DNA from: Trichuris trichiura
Lineage: Eukaryota; Nematoda; Enoplea; Trichinellida; Trichuridae
Direction of reading: 5' to 3'
Length of the DNA: 64,000 nt
Assembly: GCA_037903355.1 (NCBI GenBank)
Contig: JBAJFE010000014.1
Location: 248,001 to 312,000, forward strand
Below, piece by piece: positions 1-11,340 of this stretch. A model generated the notes under the pieces. The model was given only the letters and a program-made list of their open reading frames with translations, was not told where the DNA came from and did not search any database. Made by a program: the position numbers and the translations under genes. Numbering within the stretch: position 1 is the stretch's first letter; each line of letters opens with the position of its first letter.

Positions 1-3000
1 TCCGTAAAGCCGCATATATTTTTCCGCACACAGAGCATCACTGCAAGTTTGTCCACTTTAAACAACTCCTGAACGTTAAGCGCTTCAAAGGAGCATTCCA
101 TAACTTCTTCCAGACACTTTCTGAATAGCGAGTATACTGCGAAGAAAATTTTGAGCTGTTTTTCAGAAAAGGTGAGTTCGGGGCACCAAGGTCGATTCGT
201 TTCTTGAAATGGATCGCAGGTACAGCGTCGATTATATGCTTCTTCTTCCAACGTATGGGCAAGTGAAAAATGGTTCAACGTAGTACATAGTGTAATTGGT
301 GAGCTACTTTCTATGCTTCATTAGAAGAGAATTCATTGGATGTCTTGATCAATACACGACATAGCGAACCACGAGAGAGAGAGAGAGAGAGGCGCAACAG
401 GACGACACAGGCGCAGTATTCACATTGACCGCCATCGCCAGCAATGACCGCTTTATATACCTTTTCTCTGAGTAAATACCTCGGGTCATTGCATAATTGC
501 CTGTTTGCCACGTGCTTCCCTAATTTTCGAAGTAAAATGATTGGTCAGTTTGGCCACGGCTAACTTCGGTGACCTTCCTCGTGACTGCCTTGGTCACATG
601 AGCAGTTGTTTATTACACATAGATTATGACTAATCAATCGGCAATGCGGAAATGGAATTAACACATGAGTAGTAGTTACCATTCATTCATACCCATCACT
701 GTGGAGGTAAATCTGCTGTCCGACTTCAACCTGCAGTGAAATTGAAATTGACCACAGACAATGGAAGTTTTTCTCGCTGCGATTAAGTTGAACAAATGTC
801 CTCTCAGCCGAAGAGTAAAAACAGTCGGGTGAGTCGAATAAACGCTTTTCCATCAACCAAGTACACTGTCTTTTCTGTACAGAACCTTCATACATAACCT
901 GAACAAAAAGGAGGTAGTATTATTTTGAAACTAACGCTACGCTCAGCTCCAGTGCTCTTTAGCCTTCGATTAGGTGCACAATGGCTAAGGGGCGCAGATG
1001 TGTTCTTCTGGTGTGGGAAAACAGTTGATGAGCGGTAAGGTGCCTGCTTTTTTGGGTGGACGATTTAGCCAAAATGAAATGGAAAATGGTGCACGAAAAG
1101 GTAGTTTTACATCTTTGCAGCTATTAAATGGGGCCACTGAATGGGAAGCAAGTTCAGTAAGCAATAGGTGGTTTTGCTGCAGTTATTTTGACTCCAGTCT
1201 TAAGGGGAAGGTTTTATATAGAGTTTACTAAGCGTCAATGCTTGACAATAGAACGAAGGGCTTTGATAGAGACTATTAACTACAGCAGTTTGTAATTTAA
1301 GTGAACGTTCAAAGTGCAATGAAATGTGAGCAGACGCATTGCAAATGGATTAAAGGTATGAAGAAGTATTGAGTGATCAACTGCTGAAATCTGGCAACAT
1401 TAGCTGTGAATTCATGAAAGGCTGCTGGAGGGTGAACAGGGCAGCAGTCGACGACTTAAAGCTGCCTACGAATCATGATGCATTAAGGTGCGGTAGAAGA
1501 CGCGAAAACTTAAACATTTTTAAAAATATATTAACGGATTCGAAAATACGCGCGCGTCTATGCGCATTAGGCTAAGATTTCATAGAAAGGTTTTTGCCTA
1601 GAAAAAGACTCTTCATAACGTCAGCCAGAGAAATAATAGCATACACAATTGGAAGTTTGTTTCGACTTTGCAGTGGCTACCAAAACAGTTGACGAATAGA
1701 GCGGGATATTCGTATATCCCAGTGAAGAGATCTTCAGGGCCAGTTGGTTTTAAGATCCGTATCTTCATAGCTTTGCGTACATGCTTAATGATTAATGAAT
1801 TTGCGCCTTCTTGTTGAAAGGATTGTCCACTTTCAAGGTAACTGTAGCTTACAAGATATGCTCACATCGGAAGTTCCTCAAAATAGATAACAATTGAAGG
1901 GGCTGTAAAAGTTTAAGTAACAGCTTCGATGCAGCGAAGAGGTGGGCTGTAATGCTTCATACAAGGGCTCACGCCGATAGCTATTTCCTGTTATGTGCAC
2001 TGTTCGGTGTGGCACACACTTGGTTCCAGTTTTTGGGCACTTTCTTAACAATCCTTTCCGTCACGCGTTTGCACATTTCAATTTTTTGTTCATTTGCCGC
2101 CATTCACATGATTTCTTGCGAACAAACTGCATTGTGTGAATTAGATGAGATTGAAATAAATATTAATTGTTGAGATTATGCTAAATATTGCATCCTTCCT
2201 GAGCTATGATTGCCGCGACCATCGTTTCAACACTCTTTGCGCCATCTGTTAACTTCTTGGCAATTGTTTGATGGTGCAGAGCTGAAAAAGACAAGTTTAC
2301 TGTTTGTAAATGGAGATCACGTCCGCATGAGATAAAATAATGTGAAGGAATTGTTCATCACTTTTATGCGCGCTTAATATACGGTAGACTACTGAAAGAA
2401 AGATAGGTTCAGTTATCAACTTTTACAAAACCTCCATTAGTTTGAAAAGAAGTTAAATTCTTCTACCATTAAAAAAATTTAAAAGCTGCTCAACCAATAC
2501 TGAACCAGTTTCTAAGTTTGAGTTCCAACGTAATGAAATTTCAGCACGGGCTGAAGTTCCATTGGGTTGCTTCTTTTTTTTCTATACGGATTTTTGAGTC
2601 CCGTTGAAAAGAAGCTGAAGTTTAAGATTATACTGCAGATTTTCGGTCGCATTGTGCTTGTTAATGGTTTATCCTCAGCTGAACTTGCAAAAATAAGATC
2701 ATACATCCTGAAAATAGCAGCTCCCTTAATAGTAAGACAAATCAACGCGGCTGTCGAGGGGATAATTTTGAAGAATGTAAGCGTCAGATGTTAAAGGACG
2801 AAAGTGAGTTCCAGCAAGCCGTTGACAACTACTCTCGGTCGTATAAAAAAAAAGTTCTTTTCGAATCGCCTATGGAACCTTAATTGTTGACTTAAGAACT
2901 GACCTGAGGTTAAGCCACGCTACATTTTTTCGTAACAAAAAAGTCATTGCTCTAAGCTTTTGAAAGCAATCTAGACTAAAAACATTTGAATATCACTGTC

Positions 3001-3369
3001 CATGATTAATTGTCTTCAGGCTTAAAGACGGCAAGTCATTAATTTGCCAAACATAAACTTCTATACTGTATCAGTGACATTTTAGTTAGGATACGGAATG
3101 ATTGATTTTTTTAAAGATCAAACTATTGGTTCCTCGGAGCTTGAACTCTCTATGGTGCTTGCAAGTCAGTGACGAATTGTACTAGCACTTTTATATTGCA
3201 GCGTCAGCTTCGGTAACACAGTAATACAGTTGGACCTGCTTATGTCGAACACCCAAGGGGCTGGAGAAAAGTGGTTAACATAGGGAGGTTGTGGCTATAA
3301 GAGGCTCGGCTGAATAGATTAGTATCTGTACGCATTTTATTCTGTTGCACAGCATCTATTGGAGGCCTA
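1..3369. other. No recognisable gene
   Basis: Only short open frames on both strands, none resembling a known family. The one simple feature is a short GA dinucleotide run at 372-391. I see no RNA gene or clear transposon end here. The stretch borders a decayed pogo/Tigger transposase on its right. Confidence 0.5.
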
Positions 3370-4446
3370 TTAAATGGCAAGTGCATAAAAATAACGGCAT
3401 TCTAAAATCATGCATAAGACTTCAGGGGCTAAAATAGTTCCTGAAGTGCCAATTCTAGTCAGATGCTTGTTCTTACTACAAACATAAACGGTAAGGGCGT
3501 CCTCCGCGTTAGCTACTCTGCTCAGCATTCCTGGGCATTTTTCAGCAGCAAAATGCCTCAGCTGCGCTAACATGCAGCCGTCGTCCTCTTCTTTCACCTT
3601 TTGTACCATTTCTGTGTCATTGTCACTTTCCTCCTCTTTGTCATCTCCTGCGCTACTTGCTTCTACGCTCATTCCCGCTTCGACTAGTGTAGATTGGAAG
3701 ATTGGTTGCTGGTCAGGGTCGGTAGAACTGGCCACCCCGTCATCTGTAACAACGAAATCTTCGAAATCTACTGCTTTCATCTCTGACTCGAGAGTCGGAC
3801 TATCAAGTCGAAGCTCAGCATCAGTATCTTAGTTTTTGACGAATCCAGCTCTCCTGAAGCACTTTCTTATTGCCTCCGGTTGAAGATTATTCCAGGAAGA
3901 GCTGATTCAAAATAAAGCGTTGAAAGCATTAATGGGCGCAGCAAGCGTAGTCGCTCCCGCAAATGAGCTGGTGTCTTCTGCTATGCCAATGACCCACTGC
4001 AGAAGCTGGGTACGGTATTTCGCTTTAAATGTCTTAATTACTCCTTGATCTAGAGGCTGAGTTTTTGAGGAAGTATTTGGAGGCAGGAACTTCAACGTGA
4101 CGTTTGTGAAGCGTTTCATGTTGGGACGGCTCGGACAGTTGCCTACTACCAATAAGATGGAACGTTTCATTCGCTTCATCTGTCGGTCGACACTTCTTAC
4201 CCACTCCTGGAATATGGCGGCTGTCATCCAGACGGATTTATTTGATCTCAAAGTGACAGGGAGATCGTCAGGCCTCAAGTTCTTAAATGCGTGGGGTTTC
4301 CCTGATTTACCATTGACCAATGGCTTCAACTTCTCCCCAGTTGCACTAGCGCAAAGAAGCACAGTGAAGCGATCTTTGGAGAACTTCCCGCTTTTACATC
4401 TCAAGGATGTTTTCATGATCATTTTCGTCTTCCATAGGGTTCTCAT
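3370..4446 (-). pseudogene. Tigger/pogo-type DDE transposase remnant
   Basis: Two minus-strand frames join into the catalytic and C-terminal parts of a pogo/Tigger (Tc1-mariner superfamily) transposase. The first (3907-4446) has the family signatures SKDRFTVLL, ATGEKLKPLV, FLPPNTSSKTQPLDQGVIKT. The second (3370-3780) is the acidic C-terminal tail. Between them (about 3780-3905) the family-like reading continues but with a frame change and a stop. The second catalytic Asp, normally in a DNCPSHP-type motif, is Gly here (VVGNCPSRP), so the copy cannot be active. The N-terminal DNA-binding part is missing: the frame begins abruptly near 4446. The start of this fragment also appears in the right arm near 12465-12515 (RTLWKTEMIIKT), so it was in place before the inverted duplication. 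Family assignment is firm; subfamily is not. Confidence 0.85.
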
Positions 4447-4574
4447 TTTGAAAGATTTCTAGGATAAGTAGCCCTTGGGCATTAGCAGTAATTAAGCTAG
4501 AACAAACGCCAGTGTCCGTGTGTAAATAGTTGCATTTATAATTTTAAAATGTACGGAATGGTTTACTGTATCGT

Positions 4575-4655
4575 TGTGGGCAATGTTTGAGCCAATGCGA
4601 GTATAACCCATTGCGTTTGAAGTCTCATTCTTCAACCACTTTACCACAGTAGCGT
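4575..4655 (-). pseudogene. tRNA-Ser-like relic (UCA anticodon), left arm
   Basis: On the minus strand a Ser-type tRNA core is visible: GGTAAAGTGGTTGAAG (D arm), an anticodon loop CTTCAAA with TCA at the anticodon position, AATGGG after it, and a weak T arm (TTGGCTCAAAC). Acceptor pairing is poor and the anticodon would read UGA, so this is a relic. It mirrors the copy at 12258-12335. Confidence 0.55.
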
Positions 4656-4731
4656 ATTTACGTCTGACGACAAGTAAAAGTCATAGAATAAATATTAGTG
4701 CTTTGCTTTGCCAAACGTGTACCGTGTTTTC

Positions 4732-5844
4732 CCCATAATCAGACCTGGTCTTATATTTATTTTTCCTCCAAAAAACATGACAGGGCTTACTTTTCGTGGT
4801 GGCGTATTGTGATTTCAGGTACCACACTCTACACTTGTTCATTTATTTATGCGCAGACGTCCATAGGAAGCGTAAATGTAAAGGAAGAAAAATATTGAAA
4901 CACCTAGAAGAACCATGAATGTAAGGCTGGAAAAATGTTGAAATAGCTACGTTTATTCGAACAGAGTCATGTCACCATTTTCTGGGACGTCTTCATAAAT
5001 CTCCAAATTCTGACTTCCGGCCTGAGTTTCATGCGACTCCATTTTTTGCAGGATCATTCAGCTCAGCCTCTCATGTCTTGCAATAGAGCTCTCCTTAAAC
5101 GAGCACTTCTTGTCCAAGTAGTCTGCTCGTAAATCATTGACCACACAGCTATCAGTGATTTTGTCCCACGAGTTTTTCACCCAAGTCACACCTGCACACA
5201 ATGAAAGCCTGTGCTCTCCTGCCAGCGATCCATTCATAAATGACGTCTTCAAGCTCAGGAAATAATGGTTGCTGAACTGGTCCACACTTACGCTTCTTTG
5301 CATTTCCTTCGTCCATCTTTTCACAGAGTTTATCATACTCTGCTCGCCATTTTCGAACCATCCGGTGATCAAGCTTCTTCTCTTTGCAAAAAGCCGTCAG
5401 ATTCTTGCCTTGAGAGTCCTCCACAATTGCTTTCTTGTATTCGACACTAAAACTCTTCCTTGTTGCAAACATCTTGCCTGAGAGTAAAAATAATATTCCC
5501 TTTTGCAAACAGAATTGCACTTTTGCACCAGTCTGTTGCACACAAAATTGCAAAAGTCACTAAGAGAATTCGTTCAGACGAATTTGCGTGAAAGTTCACT
5601 ACAAATGCAGATGTACCAAAGCACTTTACTCGTAAACTCTACAGCACAGTAACTTAACCATACACAAGCTGTCTGTTTTAAGATATGATTCACCCGTCAC
5701 ATTTTCCAACAGATTTGCTAAATATGCCTCTCTGGCGGACGATCGCAATTGGGCCGTATTTTCAGGGAGGGCTTATATTAACAAGCACCTTAAGAGTAGT
5801 GCTATGGGTACTCTCAGGGTGGTCTTATTATACAGGAAACACGG
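4732..5844 (-). mobile_element. Pogo-type DNA transposon, internally deleted
   Basis: The element has matching terminal inverted repeats starting CCGTGTTTTCC (left) and CCGTGTTTCC (right, reverse complement), with a shared run around ATAATnAGACC. A TA dinucleotide flanks each end (4730-4731, 5845-5846), as expected for Tc1-mariner/pogo elements. The mirror arm near 12185-12205 carries the uninterrupted TA site, so the element inserted after the inverted duplication formed. It encodes only the ends of a transposase (next entry). Confidence 0.85.
5058..5472 (-). pseudogene. Truncated pogo transposase: HTH plus C-terminal tail
   Basis: The minus-strand frame from 5472 begins MFATRKSFSVEYKKAIVED and holds the CENP-B/psq-like helix-turn-helix (HRMVRKWRAEYDKL) followed by FPELEDVIYEWIAGRRAQ, typical of pogo-family N termini. 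It then loses frame. An overlapping frame ending at 5058 reads VTWVKNSWDKITDS, which resembles the extreme C terminus of such transposases. The whole DDE core is absent, so this looks like an internal-deletion derivative that would depend on a helper. Confidence 0.75.
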
Positions 5845-5894
5845 TAACAATAGTTTGTATTTTGTTTCCTGTTTAGCAATATCTTGAGATAAGA

Positions 5895-5967
5895 GCCTCG
5901 ATAGCTCAGTAGGGAGAGCGTTAGACTGAAGATCTAAATGTCGCCGGTTCAATCCCGGCTCGAGGCA
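5895..5967 (+). tRNA. tRNA-Phe (GAA)
   Basis: 73-nt cloverleaf with a perfect acceptor stem (GCCTCGA/TCGAGGC), discriminator A, anticodon loop CTGAAGA (GAA), and a T arm with GGTTCAATCCC. It is intact, unlike its mirror copy at 12067-12140. Confidence 0.95.
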
Positions 5968-6226
5968 AACGCGTCGATTTAACTACGGTTCCACTATGCC
6001 TACGATATTATTGTTGAAGTGATAGCCTAGAAAAAGAAAATGGCAATATTTTTGGGGCATTTTTAAATTTCACATTTGTCAGGTTTGCCAAAACGCACGA
6101 TGTGAAAATTTGCATGTGAACTTCTACCCAGCCGCAGAGGTTGGAATACTTAAAATTCGTGTTTGGTTAATCTCAGATGGTTAGCTACACAGCGTTTGAT
6201 TATTTTGGTTAATCTTCAAAGCATAT

Positions 6227-6298
6227 TGCGTAGACCGGGAGTCGAACCCGGATCGATTGCTTGGAAGGCAACCATGCTAACCGCTACACCATCTACGC
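6227..6298 (-). tRNA. tRNA-Gly (TCC)
   Basis: 72-nt cloverleaf on the minus strand: acceptor GCGTAGA/TCTACGC, anticodon loop with TCC between GGTTGCCT and AAGCAATC, T arm CCGGGTTCGACTCCCGG. Intact. The mirror copy at 11754-11810 has lost its anticodon arm. Confidence 0.95.
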
Positions 6299-6664
6299 GT
6301 TGAACAGATTATTTCACGGGACTTCTCTGCACGTTGATTTATGTTAGGCTATTTTTCCTTCAAAACAGCAGATCTAATGTCCACTTATCAGTACTATACT
6401 AAACACATTGTTGCATTTGCTCCATCTGCATGTGAGTACGTGAGTACTAACGTGTGCTTTAATATGCGAGTACTGACATGAGCTTAATGAAGACCAGGTT
6501 AATTTTTTACGGACAAGTAATCTGTTAGTGATTTTACAGTAGCACTCTGCTGACCTTTCATGAATAACGTTATCTGAAAGTGTTGTTTTAAGTGAAACCG
6601 ACTCTTACGGAAACCATGTTCACTCGTTCAAAAAAATTTGTACGTGTATGCAGTTTCAGTGTAT

Positions 6665-6737
6665 GCCCATGTAGCTCAGTCGGTAGAGCGTTAGGCTTTT
6701 AACCTAAATGTCCAGGGTTCGACCCCCTGCGTGGGCG
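6665..6737 (+). tRNA. tRNA-Lys (TTT)
   Basis: 73-nt cloverleaf with acceptor GCCCATG/CGTGGGC, anticodon loop CTTTTAA (TTT), and a standard 17-nt T arm (CAGGGTTCGACCCCCTG). Intact; the outer Lys mirror copy at 11268-11340 carries substitutions. Confidence 0.95.
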
Positions 6738-7528
6738 ATCGCAAAGGCAGTTATAGTTTACCACCGTTTACTCAAGCTGCTCTCCAATTCTCTAACAACC
6801 AAAACTGTTTAGTCTCTACGAACTACTAGCTATCCCATAAGACCATACGAACATGGTAACTTTGTAGTCCGCTGTTTACGGCACAATATACTCAGTTGCT
6901 AGCTGTATTGCGCAAACGCGTTTTTTATAACAATGCAAAATGGAGTCGCCATCAGTCCGCCACTATTTTGTGAGATGAAATCATCCTGAAATGTAAATGA
7001 TTTCCTTCCTCTGTGCAGATGAGCTTATGAGTGTAATTGTTTTAGTTCAATTCAACGAATGATGGGAACGTTTTTGAGCCGTTCTATGCATCCGAGTGCT
7101 CCTGAATTTTCTAAACGATTATTACAAAAGTGTAAACGCCTACATGGTTGGAAAGCTTGAACGAGTCGGAATATACACGACTTTGTACATGGAAATCTGA
7201 TAATGAAAGCTCCGTGATTTTAAAATAAGGTGCGAAAAAGGCGCCTTCAAAACGGAGATTTGAGAATCTGCTCTTGCTGGTAGAAATCCTGTTTTCACTA
7301 ATTGTTAATGCGTAATAATATTGAAATAAGATCAACGTGGAAATGTTCTTTTGTAATGTGTGCACTTTTAGGCACACCCGATTAAAATGAACTGCTCTCG
7401 TTTACCGGCCCTTCTATGATCCATTCATTGTTCGCATTTCTTGTATTAAAATGTAATATAAATCGATTTGCACGTTTCATAAGCAGCAAAAGCATAATGC
7501 ATCACTCAAAGAATGTCGCCTTCCCTGA

Positions 7529-7600
7529 CGCCCACGCAGGGGTCGAACCCTGGACATTTAGGTTAAAAGCCTAACGCTCTACCGACTGAACTACATGGGC
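7529..7600 (-). tRNA. tRNA-Lys (TTT), short T loop
   Basis: Nearly identical to the Lys gene at 6665-6737 but on the minus strand, with one C missing in the T arm (CAGGGTTCGACCCCTG), leaving a 6-nt T loop, and one D-arm change (GTAGTTCAG). It may be a weak gene or an early pseudogene. Its mirror copy at 10190-10262 is intact. Confidence 0.75.
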
Positions 7601-7721
7601 AGTTCCATGCTAAATCCACATTCATGGAGATTAGAGTAGTATGATCCTAGGTTCATGTAAGTAACGAGGCCTGTTCGGATACGTTGCGTTGTTACGTATA
7701 TTGCATAACTCTTAGATGTGA

Positions 7722-7830
7722 AAAAATAGCTTTTTGGTACAGGACTGTTTGTTTTCATGATTAATTATTTCTTCTTACGGAATTTGTGTGTCCCGTTTTA
7801 GTATAGAACATTTTAATCTTGATTAACTGT
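7722..7830. repeat. Half copy of fold-back family A
   Basis: Reverse complement contains the family tag ATGAAAACAAACAGTCC and TGTACCAAAAAGC, next to a TACGGAATTTGTG / TGTCCCGTTTTAG arm start shared with the copies at 23.9 and 25.9 kb. The second arm and ribozyme-like core are not visible. The same half copy lies in the right arm near 10000-10110, so it predates the inverted duplication. Confidence 0.65.
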
Positions 7831-7875
7831 CAACTGTCTGGATCTTTGGATTTCATTAAGCTACATTCTCAATTA

Positions 7876-8092
7876 CCGTATATTACGGCCTATAAGAACA
7901 CCCCTCTACCTAAGTAATGGGTAGTAATGATTGGTCCAGTTAATCACTTAGTGAGTCTAATTGAGGTAGAAGAATTGCTGTTTAGCTCATAGGACTAATA
8001 AGTCGAATGTGAGCCTAGGAAGTACCAACTAGGCCAATTATTACCACGCATTACTTAGGTAGAGGGGTGTTCTTATAGACCGTACTATACGG
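7876..8092. mobile_element. Pogo-like MITE (non-coding)
   Basis: A 217-bp non-coding element with long terminal inverted repeats: CCGTATATTACGGCCTATAA at the left and, reverse-complemented, CCGTATAGTACGGTCTATAA at the right. Both continue through GAACACCCCTCTACCTAAGT. The left flank is TA and the right flank CA (decayed TA). The mirror arm near 9918-9935 has the empty sequence ctcaattattttcgttc, confirming a later insertion into the left arm. Confidence 0.9.
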
Positions 8093-8452
8093 CATTTTCA
8101 TTCATTGTGCATTGGCACTTTTTTAACGGTTCCATTGACTTCCAGCGAAGTATGCTATATTTTAAAATTAAACAGAAGTTTTAGATGTTAGTCTATTGCA
8201 CTTGTGCATTAGCCCTACATTCACTCTTATTATAAAGGGACATCCGCTTTAAAGGTCGACTGCTTTGTAACGGATTCGTAAACCTTCTGTCGACGCTACA
8301 TTGTCACCCATTGTGGTTCCCACCTAAATCTATAATCGCTAAGTAAATTCTTGGTGTTTGAATATTCTACTGGGAAAAACATGTTTAACTGAACTTATAT
8401 TGGTAAAAGAGGTTTTGCGCAACGCCTTCGGAAGCGATGTATTGAGCGCTCA

Positions 8453-8524
8453 GGGGTTAGCGGGGAATTGAACCCCGGACCTCTCGCACCCTAAGCGAGA
8501 ATCATACCACTAGACCACTAACCC
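8453..8524 (-). tRNA. tRNA-Pro (AGG)
   Basis: 72-nt cloverleaf: acceptor GGGTTAG/CTAACCC, D arm TGGTCTAGTGGTATGA, anticodon stem-loop CTCGC-TTAGGGT-GCGAG (AGG), T arm GGGGTTCAATTCCCC. It lies in the central spacer of the inverted duplication, so it is single-copy here. A T-run lies about 45 bp downstream. Confidence 0.95.
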
Positions 8525-9063
8525 TTCTGGTCTGAGGTACAAGAGCACCAGTGGAAGTGTACAAAAACAAACTGCTTTAAAATTCGTCTCTCTAGAATCA
8601 TTGTAGGTCACTTTATTTGCGGTAAAACAAGTGATTCCGTAAAGCTTTCTCATTCTTTAAAGTGTCTTTTCAATTTTTGTAAACGAAAGCAGCAAGTCCT
8701 CTGGTACTAATAATATGTTTATACAACTGAATGACAGCTTGTTTAACATAGCTTTTGCTTCGCTGACTTACTCTGATACCTGTTATTAGCCTACTACGTA
8801 AAGTAGTTGTTTATTTCCATAGGCTACAATTTAGTTGGAGCGAGAACTACATATGACTTTAACAGGGAGTACGCTTGGCGTTTTTTTCAGTATCAGTGGA
8901 ATAATGAGCAAGATTTATCATATTAATGTCACTGGTTCAATGTTCGGTGTTAGGAGACTATGTAGAGTGCAAAGGTGAGCATTCCGCTTTTAAATTGTGT
9001 ATTAAGTTAAAGCTTGCTTAAAACTGTATTGTAGCCTTTAAGAACGTATTGGAATCGTTCTTG

Positions 9064-9135
9064 TCCCATGTGGTCTAGTGGTTAGGATTTGTGGCTCTCA
9101 CCCACACGGCCCGGGTTCGATTCCCGGCACGGGAA
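9064..9135 (+). tRNA. tRNA-Glu (CTC)
   Basis: 72-nt cloverleaf: TGGTCTAGTGGTTAGGAT D arm, anticodon CTC within GGCTCTCACC, T arm CCCGGGTTCGATTCCCGG, and acceptor TCCCATG/CACGGGA with one A-C mismatch. A T5 run about 9 bp downstream can serve as the Pol III terminator. In the central spacer, not duplicated. Confidence 0.93.
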
Positions 9136-9814
9136 CGTGTGTCTTTTTGTGACGCAGCCATCGACAAAACTATCATTCATGCTACACATGCAAGAATACT
9201 TTCATTCACGACAAACATTAATCTGAATATATACTAACTGTCTCTCAGAACTATCAGATTCATTCTTCAGCATTGGTTGATACTCGTTCCCTTAGAAATG
9301 TTCATTCTGTTGCGTTCAGTGTTCATGCACAGACCCACACCGAAGATGAAAAGACACATAAGCAAACCTTGTGATCTAAACTTTCATCTATCAGCACTTG
9401 CTGTGGAGAACGGCAGAGCTACATGACGAATAAAGGATGTTCAGACTATGGGGCCACAGCTTCCCGAATAGAATTATTTTCTTTTTCGCTATCCCCAACG
9501 GTCGACCAGTTCTGACTATGCCGAGTTGTTGGCAACGTAACGTATCAATACCTCGGGAAGTAGTAGTCCACTTGGAATAAAGTGGATACCGTGCGTTGCT
9601 CAGAAGTAACTCTTTAACCTAAACTGCTTCAAGAATTCATTCAGGTTAAGTCAGCAGTGTGAATCATCCCTTAGTGTATGGTATGATGATCATATTAATA
9701 GCATTAATATAAAAAGGTCAGTTGCTTTACAGAAAATTGTACCTACCGTGAAATTTAGATCATATTAATAGCATGATGATCATACAGCAACGACAAGAAC
9801 CATGTAGCTGCCCT

Positions 9815-9836
9815 GCCCATGTAGCTCAGTCGGTAG
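9815..9836 (+). pseudogene. tRNA-Lys 5' fragment
   Basis: 22 nt identical to the start of the Lys genes (acceptor 5' strand and D arm: GCCCATGTAGCTCAGTCGG), then unrelated AT-rich sequence. It sits at the inner border of the right arm and could mark the rearrangement junction. Confidence 0.8.
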
Positions 9837-10189
9837 TGTTTAATTTTAAAATACAACATACTATTCTGGAAGGCAATCGAAGCATTGAAAAAGTGCCAAA
9901 GCACAATGAACGAAAATAATTGAGAATGTAGCTTAATGAAGTCCAAGGAGCCAGACAGTGGACAGTTAATCGAGATTGAAAAGATTTGTACTTAAACGGG
10001 ACACATATTCAGTGAGAAGATACAACTTATCATGAAAACATACAGTCCCGTACCAAAAAGCTGTACTTTCACATCTAAGTGTTATGCAATATGTGTAACA
10101 AAGTAACATATCCGAACAGACCTTGTTACTTACATGAACCTGGGATCATATTACTCTAAACTTCATGAATGTGGACTTAGCATGCAACT

Positions 10190-10262
10190 GCCCATGTAGC
10201 TCAGTCGGTAGAGCGTTAGGCTTTTAACCTAAATGTCCAGGGTTCGACCCCCTGCGTGGGCG
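10190..10262 (+). tRNA. tRNA-Lys (TTT)
   Basis: 73 nt, same sequence as the intact gene at 6665-6737, with a full 17-nt T arm. It is the intact member of the inner Lys pair. Confidence 0.95.
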
Positions 10263-10812
10263 TCAGGAAAGGCGACATGCTTTGAGTGATGCAGTATGCT
10301 TTTGCTGCATATGAAACGCGCAAACTGATTTATATTACATTTTAATACAAGAAATGCGAACAATGAATGGATACATAGAATTGCCGGAGAACATGTACAC
10401 TTCATTTTAATCAGGTGTACCTAAAAGTGCACGCCTCACGAAGGAACATTTCCACGTTGGTCATACTTCAATATTATTACGCATTAACAATTAGCCAAAA
10501 CAAGGTTTCTATCAACAGGAGCAGATTCACAAAACCCCGTTTTGTAAGGCGCCTTTTTGCCGCCTTATTTAAAATCACGGAGCTTTCATTATGAGCTTTT
10601 CACGTGCTAAGTCGTGTATATTCCGACTCGTTCAAGCTTTTCAGCCATGTAGGCATTTACACTTCTGTAATAATCGTTTAGTAAATTCAGGGGCACTCAG
10701 ATGCATAGAACTAAAAGACGTTCTCACCATTCATCGAATTGAACTAATACAGTCACACCCGAAAGCTCATCCGCACAGAGGAAGGAAATCATTTACATCT
10801 CAGGAAGGTTTC

Positions 10813-11023
10813 GAAAATGTGGTTTCTTCGTACGGGACCGTATGTTTTCATAATGCAAAGGTTTTATTACGGAATAGTCCCGTTTTAGTGCGCGTAAACT
10901 CCGGAGCTTTCGGGTCGACCGGGACCCGTCTTTCATAACCGCTGAAGACGGGTCCCGGTCGACCCGAAAGCTCCGGAGTTTACGCGCATTAAAACGGGAC
11001 TATTTCGTAATAAAACCTTTGCA
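10813..11023. mobile_element. Fold-back element, Penelope-like family A
   Basis: A 211-bp non-coding element flanked by an exact 13-bp direct repeat (tcaggaaggtttc at 10800-10812 and 11024-11036). Long inverted arms (10854-10925 and 10946-11023, nearly perfect) start TGCAAAGGTTTTATTACG. A one-sided tag lies outside the left arm; its reverse complement reads ATGAAAACATACGG then TCCCGTACGAAG. A hammerhead-like core lies at the inner edge. The left arm of the tRNA duplication has the unoccupied site. The traits (target duplication over 10 bp, inverted terminal repeats, one-sided extension, hammerhead motif) match Penelope-like elements; that assignment is inference, as no ORF is present. Confidence 0.75.
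10939..10976 (+). ncRNA. Hammerhead-ribozyme-like motif
   Basis: Order of elements: CCG (stem I), CTGAAGA core, stem II CGGGTC/GACCCG with a 6-nt loop, then AAAGCTC and CGG (stem I 3' strand, pairing with the first CCG). The tiny A-GC-U stem III resembles the minimal type-I hammerheads reported in Penelope-like elements. Caveat: the C after CTGAAGA can pair with the G of GAAA, so the core register is not textbook. Confidence 0.55.
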
Positions 11024-11267
11024 TCAGGAAGGTTTCATCTCACAAAATAGTGGCGGACTGATGGCGACTCCATCTTGCATTGTTATTAAAAAATGCGTTT
11101 ACGCATACAGCTATCAACTGAATACATTGGGCCATAAACAGCAGACTAAAAAGTTGACATGTCCGTATGGGATAGCCAGTAGCTCGTAGAGAATAAGCAG
11201 TTTCGGTTGTTAGACAAATGGAGAGCAGCTTAAGCAAACGGTGGTAAACTATAACCGCCTTTGCGAT

Positions 11268-11340
11268 CGTCCACGCAGGAGGTCGAACCTTGGACATTTA
11301 GGTTAAAAGCCGAACGTTCTACCGACTGAGCTACATGGGC
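11268..11340 (-). pseudogene. tRNA-Lys pseudogene, right arm
   Basis: Mirror of the intact Lys gene at 6665-6737. The TTT anticodon remains, but there are changes in the acceptor 3' strand (GTGGACG), the anticodon stem, the D arm (AGAACGTTCGG) and the T stem, breaking several pairs. Confidence 0.8.

Larger units (their letters stand above)
4380..8175. repeat. Left arm of tRNA-bearing inverted duplication
   Basis: The reverse complement of this arm aligns to 9836-12515 along its length. Shared order (outside to inside): transposase start, Ser-like tRNA relic, Phe tRNA, Gly tRNA, Lys tRNA, Lys tRNA, a family-A fold-back half copy. Tracts such as 6310-6410 versus about 11620-11760 look roughly 85% identical by eye. 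Two transposon insertions (4732-5844 and 7876-8092) occur only in this arm. The outer edge is set by where transposase similarity stops in the right arm; the inner edge is approximate. Confidence 0.85.
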
